Below, in pieces: positions 1 through 5,772 of a stretch of 7,204 nt of DNA. The notes under the pieces are model-generated. The model was given only the letters and a program-made list of their open reading frames with translations. It ran no database searches and was not told the origin of the DNA. A program made the position numbers and the translations under genes. Within the stretch, counting starts at the first letter, position 1. Each line of letters opens with the position of its first letter. Origin of the DNA: CAUUFM01 sp041844335 (GTDB lineage: Bacteria; Bacillota; Clostridia; Lachnospirales; Lachnospiraceae); assembly GCA_041844335.1 (NCBI GenBank), contig JBGZAX010000031.1, positions 1 to 7,204 on the forward strand, written 5' to 3'.

Positions 1-1
1 A

Positions 2-775
2 ATCAGTGAAAGACTGGATCTGATAAACTCATTAAAGACGAAATACGGCAAAACTATTAAAGAAATTCTTGATTTTAAAAAAGAAGTTGAGGAACAGATT
101 ACGGAGCTTAACAATTATCAAACTCTGTTTGATAAAGTAAATGCCGATATTTCAAGAGAAGAAAAGACATTAAACGAGAAATCAAATGTCTTAAGTGATA
201 AGAGAAAAGCATTTTCTGAAAAATTTTGTGAAGAAATACGAAAAATTTTGCTGACATTAGAGTTTAATTATGTTAATATTGAAACAGAGTTTTCAATAAC
301 AGGCGGATATACGGAAAACGGCTTTGATAAGATGGGATTTTTAATAAGCTTAAATAAAGGTGAGGGAACGAAGCCGTTAGAAGATGTGGTATCTGGAGGT
401 GAATTATCAAGAATAATGCTTGCTATAAAATCTTTGCTCGCCGATAAAAATGATGATAAGGTGCTTATATTTGATGAAATAGATACCGGAATCGGCGGAA
501 AAACAGCTCTTGCCATTGCAAAACTGCTGGGGGGTCTTGCCGGAAACAGGCAGATAATTTGTATAACACATTTGCCGAGTATTGCGGCATCTGCAGACTT
601 TAATTATAGAATTTATAAAAAGGAAACTGATGATAACAGAACAAATACCTTTATTGAATCGTTAACCGATGAGGATGAAATAATAAGGGAGCTTTCCCGT
701 ATGATTAGCGGAGATGAGAACGAGGCTTCAATTAACAATGCGATAGAGCTTAGAAAGACTTTGAGAATGAAATAA
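2..775 (+). CDS. recN: DNA repair protein RecN, C-terminal part (5' end outside window)
   Basis: This is the last 257 residues of RecN, an SMC-like ATPase that acts early in repair of DNA double-strand breaks. The frame is open from the window edge, so the N-terminal Walker A half lies upstream; full-length RecN is about 550-570 aa. Visible features, in order, are the RecN hallmark ERLDLINSLKTKYGKTI at the start, a Glu/Lys-rich coiled-coil arm to about position 230, the ABC signature SGGELSR (392-412), Walker B and D-loop VLIFDEIDTGIGG ending at 499, and the H-loop region ICITHLPSIAA near 560-595. The end, with ELSRMISGDE, matches the family's usual ELARMLGG-type tail. An internal ATG at 248 is not the true start, because clear RecN sequence precedes it in the same frame. 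The gene ends 58 bases before the pilus-like cluster. Identification is firm. Confidence 0.96.
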   Translation: MSERLDLINSLKTKYGKTIKEILDFKKEVEEQITELNNYQTLFDKVNADISREEKTLNEKSNVLSDKRKAFSEKFCEEIRKILLTLEFNYVNIETEFSITGGYTENGFDKMGFLISLNKGEGTKPLEDVVSGGELSRIMLAIKSLLADKNDDKVLIFDEIDTGIGGKTALAIAKLLGGLAGNRQIICITHLPSIAASADFNYRIYKKETDDNRTNTFIESLTDEDEIIRELSRMISGDENEASINNAIELRKTLRMK

Positions 776-777
776 AA

Positions 778-802
778 TTTGGTAGGTCAAATGCCTATCA
801 AA
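778..802 (+). other. Short imperfect hairpin in the recN-pilC gap
   Basis: TTTGGTAGGT (778-787) can pair with GCCTATCAAA (793-802) around a five-base loop. This gives a 10-bp stem that includes two G-T wobble pairs. The bases that follow are A-rich with no T-run, so it is not a standard intrinsic terminator. It might stabilise or process the mRNA between recN and the downstream genes, or it may be chance. Nothing else but the ribosome site of the next gene is seen in this gap. Confidence 0.25.
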
Positions 803-833
803 ATTATAAAAAATAATTAAGAGGAGAAAAGCT

Positions 834-1880
834 ATGAAATCAAGTATTACATTGTCAAACGATGATATTTCTTTGATTTGTCTTGAATTATCATCAATGA
901 TGACTGCCGGAATGCCTTTATCCTATGGCTTGTCAGCCATGAGTGAGGATAAATATTCTAAAAAAGCAACCGATTTGTTTAAAGGAATGGCGGATCATAT
1001 TGAAAAGGGTGCATCTTTTGCAGAAGTTTTAGAAGAGGCGGGCTGTTTTCCAATCCATATGATAAAAACCGTAGCATTTGGAGAAAAGACGGGAAAACTT
1101 GAAAGCGCATTATTTCAGCTGCACGAGCATTATGAAAATGAGCAGAATATGAGAGACAGTATTAAAAATGCTCTATTTTATCCCGCAATAATGGTGGTTT
1201 TGATGCTGGTAGTTATGTTTATAATTATTACTAAGGTTATACCGGTGTTTTCTGATGTTTTAGATCAAATCGGCACTTCCGTATCTCCAAGCTTCCATCT
1301 GCTATTGCAGATAAGTACATTTCTTGATAAGTTTGCGATTGTTTTCATTGTCGTATTTGCAGTGGTGGTTTTAACGGCATTGACAATACTTAAGGTTCCG
1401 AGCATGGAAAATGTAAGAAATTCTTTGTATTTAGGTCTGATTAACAAAACAAAAATGGGATACAGTGTTAATGTTTCCAGATTTACCTCCGCTATTTCCA
1501 CCTGTATTTCAAGCGGTATGAATATGGAAGAGGCTCTTGATTTGGCAACTGATTTGTCCACACATAAAAAGATGATAAACCAGATAAATAAGTGTAGAGA
1601 TCTGCTGCTTAGCAAGGATAAAGGCTTCGAATCGGCTATTACCGAATCAGGTATTATTTCGGGACATTATGCAAGGATGATAACTATAGGTTTTCAGACG
1701 GGTACATCTGAAAAAATGTTGAATACTATTTCAAGCAGATATGCCGAGAAAGCAGAAGACAGTATAAGCAGCTTTGTCAATACCCTTGAACCTGCACTTA
1801 TTATAGTTTTATCTTTAATGGTTGGAATTATCTTATTAGTGAGTATTGTTCCTATTTTAGGAATTTTGTCATCCATTTAA
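834..1880 (+). CDS. Type II secretion/type IV pilus platform protein (PilC/GspF family)
   Basis: This 348-aa protein is an inner-membrane platform of the PilC/GspF family, which in type IV pili and type II secretion links the cytoplasmic ATPase to pilin addition or removal. Two T2SSF repeats are visible. Repeat one is about residues 14-137, with the hallmark GEKTGKLESALFQLHEHYE (83-101) and LFYPAIM (114-120). Repeat two is about 213-340, with IGFQTGTSEKML (285-296) and LEPALIIVLSLMVG (318-331). Likely membrane helices are 115-137, 166-187 and 318-345. It is shorter than typical PilC (about 400 aa), mainly at the N-terminus. The ATG follows a strong GAGGAG site (821-826) with 7-base spacing. 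It is the first gene of the run that ends with pilT, and the next gene starts 10 bases after its stop. The family call is firm; which filament it builds is inferred. Confidence 0.92.
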   Translation: MKSSITLSNDDISLICLELSSMMTAGMPLSYGLSAMSEDKYSKKATDLFKGMADHIEKGASFAEVLEEAGCFPIHMIKTVAFGEKTGKLESALFQLHEHYENEQNMRDSIKNALFYPAIMVVLMLVVMFIIITKVIPVFSDVLDQIGTSVSPSFHLLLQISTFLDKFAIVFIVVFAVVVLTALTILKVPSMENVRNSLYLGLINKTKMGYSVNVSRFTSAISTCISSGMNMEEALDLATDLSTHKKMINQINKCRDLLLSKDKGFESAITESGIISGHYARMITIGFQTGTSEKMLNTISSRYAEKAEDSISSFVNTLEPALIIVLSLMVGIILLVSIVPILGILSSI

Positions 1881-1890
1881 GAGGTCCGGT

Positions 1891-2235
1891 ATGATTAGAA
1901 AACGAGAAAAAAAATCCAATATCGGTTTAATTGTAGGATTAATAATTACGTTACTTGTTATTGTTCTGATTATTTCAGGAATTAATCAGGCAAAGGCAAG
2001 TATTAATTCAAATGCCAAGGAAAGGCTTGAGCAGGCTATTAAAAATATTGCTGTGCAAGCCTATTCAATTGAGGGCGAATATCCTCATACTATTGCTGAA
2101 ATGGAAGAAAAATATGGACTTCGTTATGACAAGGAAAGATTTTTTATTGATTATGATATAATCGCTTCAAATATTTTGCCGGATATTTTTATAGTCGATA
2201 AAGAAGGGATGGTGCCGGAAGATGATGTTTCGTAA
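1891..2235 (+). CDS. Small pseudopilin-like membrane protein (114 aa)
   Basis: The function is not established. The protein has a basic N-terminus (MIRKREKKSN), one strongly hydrophobic helix at residues 11-31, an amphipathic stretch NAKERLEQAIKNIAVQAYSI (41-60), and then GEYPHTIAEMEEKYGL (62-77) and an acidic C-terminus. A hydrophobic N-terminal helix running into a helix, then a G-x-YP motif with a following short helix, recalls GspG-type pseudopilins, where 'YP-tl-L' follows the stalk helix. However, there is no Gly|Phe prepilin site and no Glu at +5, so processing by a prepilin peptidase is doubtful. GAGG at 1881-1884 precedes the ATG by 6 bases. It lies between the PilC-family gene and a second small membrane protein gene, and overlaps the latter by 14 bases. 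Alternatively it is a non-filament assembly subunit of the same machine. Confidence 0.8.
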   Translation: MIRKREKKSNIGLIVGLIITLLVIVLIISGINQAKASINSNAKERLEQAIKNIAVQAYSIEGEYPHTIAEMEEKYGLRYDKERFFIDYDIIASNILPDIFIVDKEGMVPEDDVS

Positions 2236-2683
2236 AAATAATAATCAGATAGATACCGTCGCAGTTCTTATGCTATATTTGATGTTTTCCATTTTGGTAA
2301 TTTTTACTTTTATGACCGGAATCAAGGCATACAACAGTATAAGACATAAAAACGATGATAACTATTCTTTAAGAACCTCTCTGCAATATGTATCCAATAA
2401 GACAAAGGCTTATCAAAAAAAGGGAGCTGTTGCCGTTGACAAGCTTAACGGAAAAGATGTACTTAAGATTATGGAAAACCTGGATGGTAAAGAATTTGTT
2501 ACTTATATTTACGAAAATGAGGGTATGCTTTGTGAACTTTTTATAGAAACGGGTACAAAGATTGATTTGTCGTGGGGCACTAAAATTAACAATATTGAAA
2601 TCTTTGAAATTGAAAAATTATCTGATAAACTAGTAAAAATCAGAACAAATGATACTGTTCCGTTGATTATTGCAATATCATAA
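2222..2683 (+). CDS. Small single-helix membrane protein, DUF4860-like (153 aa)
   Basis: The function is unknown. From memory it resembles the DUF4860 family found beside pilus genes in Clostridia; this needs a profile search. Residues 1-12 are polar, 13-35 form one membrane helix, and about 45-153 form an extracytoplasmic domain. A helix with SLRTSLQYVSNKTKAYQKKG (49-68) is followed by a strand-rich part including EFVTYIYENEGMLCELFIE (91-109) and repeated I/V-rich strands to the end. This helix-then-beta plan is what a minor pilin or pseudopilin would show, but no prepilin peptidase site is visible. The start overlaps the upstream gene by 14 bases, suggesting coupled translation. A second ATG at 2225 is equally possible. 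The ribosome site is not clear-cut: AGAAGG at 2202-2207 is rather distant. The next gene begins 10 bases after its stop. Confidence 0.8.
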   Translation: MMFRKNNNQIDTVAVLMLYLMFSILVIFTFMTGIKAYNSIRHKNDDNYSLRTSLQYVSNKTKAYQKKGAVAVDKLNGKDVLKIMENLDGKEFVTYIYENEGMLCELFIETGTKIDLSWGTKINNIEIFEIEKLSDKLVKIRTNDTVPLIIAIS

Positions 2684-2688
2684 AGAGG
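2684..2688 (+). promoter_or_regulatory. Ribosome binding site that sets the start at 2694
   Basis: AGAGG lies five bases before the ATG at 2694. A TTG at 2670 in the same frame would add eight polar residues and overlap the previous gene, but has no comparable site before it. The ATG is therefore the better start. Confidence 0.7.
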
Positions 2689-2693
2689 TAACT

Positions 2694-3155
2694 ATGAAAA
2701 CAAAAAATAAGTCAAATTTATTGCTGATAGAATTAATACTTGCAGTGTTATTCTTTTCACTTGCAGCATCCATTTGTGTAAAGGTAATGTTTTCTTCTTA
2801 CGAAATCAGTATGGAGAACTCAATTTTGACAAAAGCCACAATTACAGGAGACAGCTTGGTCACAGTATTTAAAGAAAAGGATATAAACCGTGTTTGTGAT
2901 ATTATAAAAGAGCTTTATCCAAGTTCTGATATTATGGAAAAAAAATTCACCATTCATCTTGATAATGATTTTAAAGATGTGTCATCTGAAAATGCAAAAT
3001 ATAATATTGAGATTACAGTGGAAGATCACGAATATACAAGAAATTTAGTTATTAGAGTATTGAATCTTAAAAAGAATAAAACAAATCCTAAAATTATATA
3101 TTCATTAAGCACAGCCAATTTTATTGAAGGAGGCTTTGAAAATGAAAAAAAATAA
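2694..3155 (+). CDS. Type IV pilin-like protein with divergent prepilin signal (153 aa)
   Basis: This is the most pilin-like of the four small proteins. After a short basic leader (MKTKNKSN) comes LLLIELILAVLFFSLAAS, residues 9-26, continuing as a hydrophobic helix to about 32. The core LIEL matches the usual TLIEL of type IV pilins, and Glu13 would be Glu+5 if cleavage followed Asn8. The -1 residue would then be Asn instead of the nearly invariant Gly, and +1 Leu instead of Phe. The rest is a helix with ENSILTKATITGDSLVTVF (41-59) followed by strand-rich sequence, consistent with a pilin head. Residues 28 and 68 are cysteines. It ends inside the next gene, overlapping it by 14 bases. It probably works as a minor pilin or pseudopilin of the machine formed with the adjacent PilC- and PilT-family proteins. 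Whether it is cleaved is uncertain. Confidence 0.83.
   Translation: MKTKNKSNLLLIELILAVLFFSLAASICVKVMFSSYEISMENSILTKATITGDSLVTVFKEKDINRVCDIIKELYPSSDIMEKKFTIHLDNDFKDVSSENAKYNIEITVEDHEYTRNLVIRVLNLKKNKTNPKIIYSLSTANFIEGGFENEKK
3127..3133 (+). promoter_or_regulatory. Strong ribosome binding site inside the upstream gene, setting the start at 3142
   Basis: AAGGAGG is a full match to the anti-Shine-Dalgarno and lies eight bases before the ATG at 3142. It argues for that ATG over an in-frame TTG at 3124, which would lie upstream of the site itself. Confidence 0.8.
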
Positions 3156-3675
3156 GATAAAGTCAAACAAAGTCCTGCTTCCTGTCGGATCATCTTCACT
3201 GATAATGGTCTTTATTGTTCTATGCTTAGCAATATTTTCCGCAATTACATTTTTGACTGCATCTAATGAAAAAAGGCTTACAAACCAAAGTGCCGAGTTT
3301 TTAAAAAAATACTATATGGCGAATGAACAGGCCTCCATTGTATTAAGCGAAATGCAAGAAAGATTGGATAACATCTATCTTGATAAAGATCAGGATATGT
3401 TTAGTAATGAGGAATTAAATGTGATGCTCTCGGTGATTGATGCTTATAAGTTGAATGTTACGGATGACGGTCAAATCGAATTTGATGTGCCTGTTACCGA
3501 TTCTTTAATAATACAGGTAAAAACAAATATTAATAATGATAAAAAGCTCGAGATCACGTCATATTCATTGTTTAACACAAATTCTATGAATATAATTGAG
3601 GATCAGGTTTTAAATCTGTTTGAAGGAGATAAAGGTATTGAAGGATTTGCTGACAATTTTGAAAACGGCGATTGA
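3142..3675 (+). CDS. Small membrane protein of the pilus-like cluster (177 aa), PilX-like layout
   Basis: I do not recognise a named family with confidence. The N-terminus is basic (MKKNKIKSNK). It is followed by VGSSSLIMVFIVLCLAIF (15-32), a membrane helix ending near residue 41, and then a helix with EKRLTNQSAEFLKKYYMANE (43-62) and SIVLSEMQERLDNIY (65-79). The C-terminal half is strand-rich with FDVPVTDSLIIQVKTNI (114-130) and KLEITSYSLFN (135-145). A Gly (residue 16) followed by a Ser-rich hydrophobic helix and a YY-A-NEQA helix resembles PilX-type minor pilins (G-x-x-L, then YxADAA). There is no Glu at +5 after Gly16. It has the best ribosome site in the cluster. Its last 38 bases are also the beginning of pilT in another frame, and it alone in the run ends with TGA. 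Confidence 0.8.
   Translation: MKKNKIKSNKVLLPVGSSSLIMVFIVLCLAIFSAITFLTASNEKRLTNQSAEFLKKYYMANEQASIVLSEMQERLDNIYLDKDQDMFSNEELNVMLSVIDAYKLNVTDDGQIEFDVPVTDSLIIQVKTNINNDKKLEITSYSLFNTNSMNIIEDQVLNLFEGDKGIEGFADNFENGD
3623..3628 (+). promoter_or_regulatory. Ribosome binding site for the TTG start of pilT
   Basis: AAGGAG lies nine bases before TTG 3638. Starting there gives MKDLLTILKTAIDDNATDIM, the expected PilT N-terminus. The TTG at 3620 lies upstream of this site and is unlikely. The first in-frame ATG is inside the conserved 'SDIHI-x-x-G' region, so it is too late. Confidence 0.7.
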
Positions 3676-4717
3676 TGATAATGCTACAGATATAATGATT
3701 GTAGCAGGAATACCCGCCTCATACAAGAAAAAGGGAATAATAATAAGAGTTGATGATGAAATTTTGATGCCTAATGATACAAAAAACTTAATTGATGAAT
3801 TATATGTTTTGGCAAAAAGAAGGGATTTAATTGACAGATTTTTAGACTTAGGTGATGATGACTTTTCTTTTGCGCTTCCGGGACTTTCAAGATTTCGTGT
3901 AAACACATATTTACAAAGAGGATCGGAATCTGCTGTAATCAGAGCTATAAAATTTGGTATTCCCGATGCTGCTGAAATGTCTATTCCCGATGAAGTAATT
4001 AAGCTTGCTGATTTAAATAATGGAATGGTTCTTATCACAGGACCTGCAGCTAACGGAAAGAGTACCACTCTTGCCTGTATTATTGACAGAATAAATAAAA
4101 CCAGACAGGCTCATATAATAACGCTTGAGGATCCGATAGAATATATTCATAAACATGATAAGAGTATAGTGAGCCAAAGAGAAATACCGCTTGATACAAA
4201 AAGCTATAACACTGCCTTAAGAGCGGCTCTTCGTCAATCACCGGATGTGATACTGTTAGGAGAAATGCGTGATTATGACAGTATGAGAACAGCAATTATG
4301 GCATCTGAAACAGGACACTATCTATTATCGACACTTCATACAGTCAGTGCCTCAAATACCATAAATCGTATCATAGATGCATTTCCGGTAGAGCAGCAGG
4401 ATCAGATCAGGATACAGCTTTCTATGGTTTTAAGAGCTGTTGTGTGTCAGCAGTTGATTAGGGGAGTGGACGGTATTGTTTATCCTGTTTTTGAGATAAT
4501 GAAAATGAATAATGCGGTAAGAAACCTTATTAGAGAGTCAAAGCTTCATCAACTGGATATGGTTATTTCTACTTCTGCTAATGAGGGAATGGTTTTAATG
4601 GATAACAGTATTTTTAACCTTTATGTACAGAAAAAAATAGATGAAGAAACCGCTATACAATATTCCAACAATAAAGAAATGATAATCAAAAAAATCAGAC
4701 CGGGAATTAAAATATAG
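3638..4717 (+). CDS. pilT: PilT-family type IV pilus twitching/retraction ATPase
   Basis: From the TTG at 3638 this is a 359-aa protein, a normal PilT length. PilT is a cytoplasmic hexameric ATPase that powers pilus retraction at the PilC platform. The N-terminal PAS-like domain includes ATDIMIVAGIPASYKKKG. Walker A is GPAANGKST (135-143), followed by the Asp box ITLEDPIEY, Walker B DVILLGEMRD (203-212), the His box TGHYLLSTLHT (225-235), and AVRNLIRE (293-300), the AIRNLIRE-type motif linked to retraction in PilT. It lacks the tetracysteine zinc site and N-terminal domain of PilB/GspE, so it is PilT-like and not an extension ATPase. Divergent points are Asn in the P-loop and DIMI in place of DIHI. 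It is the last gene of the run, overlaps the upstream gene by 38 bases, and is followed by a strong terminator. The start is non-ATG; the family call is firm. Confidence 0.94.
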   Translation: MKDLLTILKTAIDDNATDIMIVAGIPASYKKKGIIIRVDDEILMPNDTKNLIDELYVLAKRRDLIDRFLDLGDDDFSFALPGLSRFRVNTYLQRGSESAVIRAIKFGIPDAAEMSIPDEVIKLADLNNGMVLITGPAANGKSTTLACIIDRINKTRQAHIITLEDPIEYIHKHDKSIVSQREIPLDTKSYNTALRAALRQSPDVILLGEMRDYDSMRTAIMASETGHYLLSTLHTVSASNTINRIIDAFPVEQQDQIRIQLSMVLRAVVCQQLIRGVDGIVYPVFEIMKMNNAVRNLIRESKLHQLDMVISTSANEGMVLMDNSIFNLYVQKKIDEETAIQYSNNKEMIIKKIRPGIKI

Positions 4718-4749
4718 TTAAAGTTAAATATGTTGTTTTTCAATATAAT

Positions 4750-4791
4750 AAAAACGGTGAAAATATTAAATAGCTATTTTCACCGTTTTTT
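4750..4791. terminator. Bidirectional intrinsic terminator between converging genes
   Basis: AAAAACGGTGAAAATA (4750-4765) pairs perfectly with 4775-4790 around a nine-base loop. The stem core is CGGTG/CACCG. It ends in a T-run on the plus strand (4786-4791) and, by symmetry, on the minus strand. It lies 32 bases past the pilT stop and 4 bases past the stop of the transglutaminase-like gene, so it can end both transcripts. Confidence 0.9.
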
Positions 4792-4795
4792 CATT

Positions 4796-5659
4796 TTAAT
4801 ATATAGATTTTTGAATATATGTATGTTTTTTAGGATCCACGCTTCCACCTGATGCAAACGTAGGGTCCATTAATGTAAATGCTCTTTCTCTAAAATGAAT
4901 TATGTTATTTATCCAACCGGAGTTTTTCAAATATACGCTGATCCATGCATGATATTCATTTGTTTCTCCGATATATCCAAATACCATTTTGGTAGGTATT
5001 CCTTGGCTTCTAAGCATTGCGGCGGTAGTAGATGCATAATCATAGCATATGCCCTTTTTTACCTTATAAATATGATTTAGGTCCGGAACATAACCCGGTT
5101 TAACAGATTTTGCCTTTGCATAATCGTACTTATAATAACCTATTACCCAATTGTAAATTCCTGAAACCTTGTCAAGCTCCTTTTTCTTTGAGCCAACTAA
5201 TGATTTCGCTTTTTTAACGACAGTAGTGTCTGAATTAAAATTCACTCTCTGGTGTGAATATAGAAACGGTCTTAATTGGTCTTCCAAATTAACACTTATT
5301 GTGGTATTCAATGCCATTGAATACCTGTTTCCGCCTACATTTTCCATTACTCTGATCGTGTAGTTGCCGTTTCCGTCGGTTAAAGGAAAGGCTGTAATTT
5401 TATCAGCTATATCATAGTTATAAGTTTCTTTTCCTATCACCTGAACCTTGACTTTGGAATTTGAGCCGTTATACTTAACCATAATGTAGCCTTGGTTGCA
5501 ATTTGAATAGTCAATAAGCGCCTTATCATTTTGCTCCACATTAATTCCAGGAGCATCCGGAATGTAGATTTCTGCAGAGGTTTCCACATTAAAAAGCATT
5601 ATCATTATAAGTAATGGCAGAAATATTGTAAATTTTAAAATATTTCTATTAAATTTCAT
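4796..5659 (-). CDS. Secreted transglutaminase-like protein
   Basis: This 287-aa exported protein has a C-terminal transglutaminase-like (papain-fold) domain. Residues 1-29 look like a signal peptide: a basic start, hydrophobic ILKFTIFLPLLIMIMLF, and a likely cut after ETSA. Residues about 30-140 form a strand-rich domain with KALIDYSNC and FPLTDGNGNYTIRVMENVGG, a lead-in often seen in clostridial secreted members. The catalytic domain is about 145-287, with Cys205 in KKGICYDYAS, His237 in NEYHAWISVYL and Asp265 in FTLMDPTFA; all three triad residues are present. Members may crosslink proteins or act as cysteine proteases or peptide hydrolases; the substrate cannot be told. ACGAGGAT (GAGG at 5668-5671) lies 8 bases before the ATG. 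It is downstream of the minus-strand gene of unknown function, converges on pilT, and may be unrelated to the pilus-like genes. Confidence 0.9.
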   Translation of the reverse strand: MKFNRNILKFTIFLPLLIMIMLFNVETSAEIYIPDAPGINVEQNDKALIDYSNCNQGYIMVKYNGSNSKVKVQVIGKETYNYDIADKITAFPLTDGNGNYTIRVMENVGGNRYSMALNTTISVNLEDQLRPFLYSHQRVNFNSDTTVVKKAKSLVGSKKKELDKVSGIYNWVIGYYKYDYAKAKSVKPGYVPDLNHIYKVKKGICYDYASTTAAMLRSQGIPTKMVFGYIGETNEYHAWISVYLKNSGWINNIIHFRERAFTLMDPTFASGGSVDPKKHTYIQKSIY

Positions 5660-5772
5660 ATTTCAATCCTCGTTTCTGATGCATTTGTTTATACTATACA
5701 AAGCTATGTTAGCATATTTGAGTAAAAAAAGCTACACGCAAATCGTAAAAATTTTATGTTTATTTGTAAATT
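5660..5772 (-). other. Intergenic gap between the two minus-strand genes
   Basis: This is 113 bases of AT-rich sequence. Apart from the ribosome site of the downstream gene I see no convincing terminator. A possible minus-strand -10 (TATAGT, near 5690) lacks a matching -35. Co-transcription with the upstream gene and a separate promoter are both possible. Confidence 0.4.

Noticed and set aside
268..516. Minus-strand open frame of 82 codons inside recN
   Set aside because: It is antisense to clearly conserved RecN motifs, with no ribosome site and no family resemblance.
776..805. Intrinsic terminator after recN
   Set aside because: A stem with two wobble pairs exists, but an A-rich stretch and not a T-run follows it.
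805..810. TATAAA as a possible -10 element for the pilus-like run
   Set aside because: No -35 lies at a suitable distance, and the resulting transcript would begin almost on top of the ribosome site at 821-826.
1265..1615. Minus-strand open frame of 116 codons inside the PilC-family gene
   Set aside because: It mirrors the real coding frame; the plus-strand protein carries both conserved repeats across this stretch.
3610..4068. Minus-strand open frame of 152 codons opposite pilT
   Set aside because: It covers the PilT N-domain and P-loop in antisense, and its Ser/Ile-rich translation has no recognisable motif.
834..4717. Competence pseudopilus (comG) operon
   Set aside because: comG has a ComGA ATPase first, then ComGB and ComGC with a canonical pilin signal; here the ATPase is last, is PilT-like, and no ComGC-type pilin is present.
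5672..5745. Possible minus-strand promoter before the transglutaminase-like gene (TATAGT near 5690)
   Set aside because: No acceptable -35 is found at 16-18 bases, and such matches are expected by chance in sequence this AT-rich.
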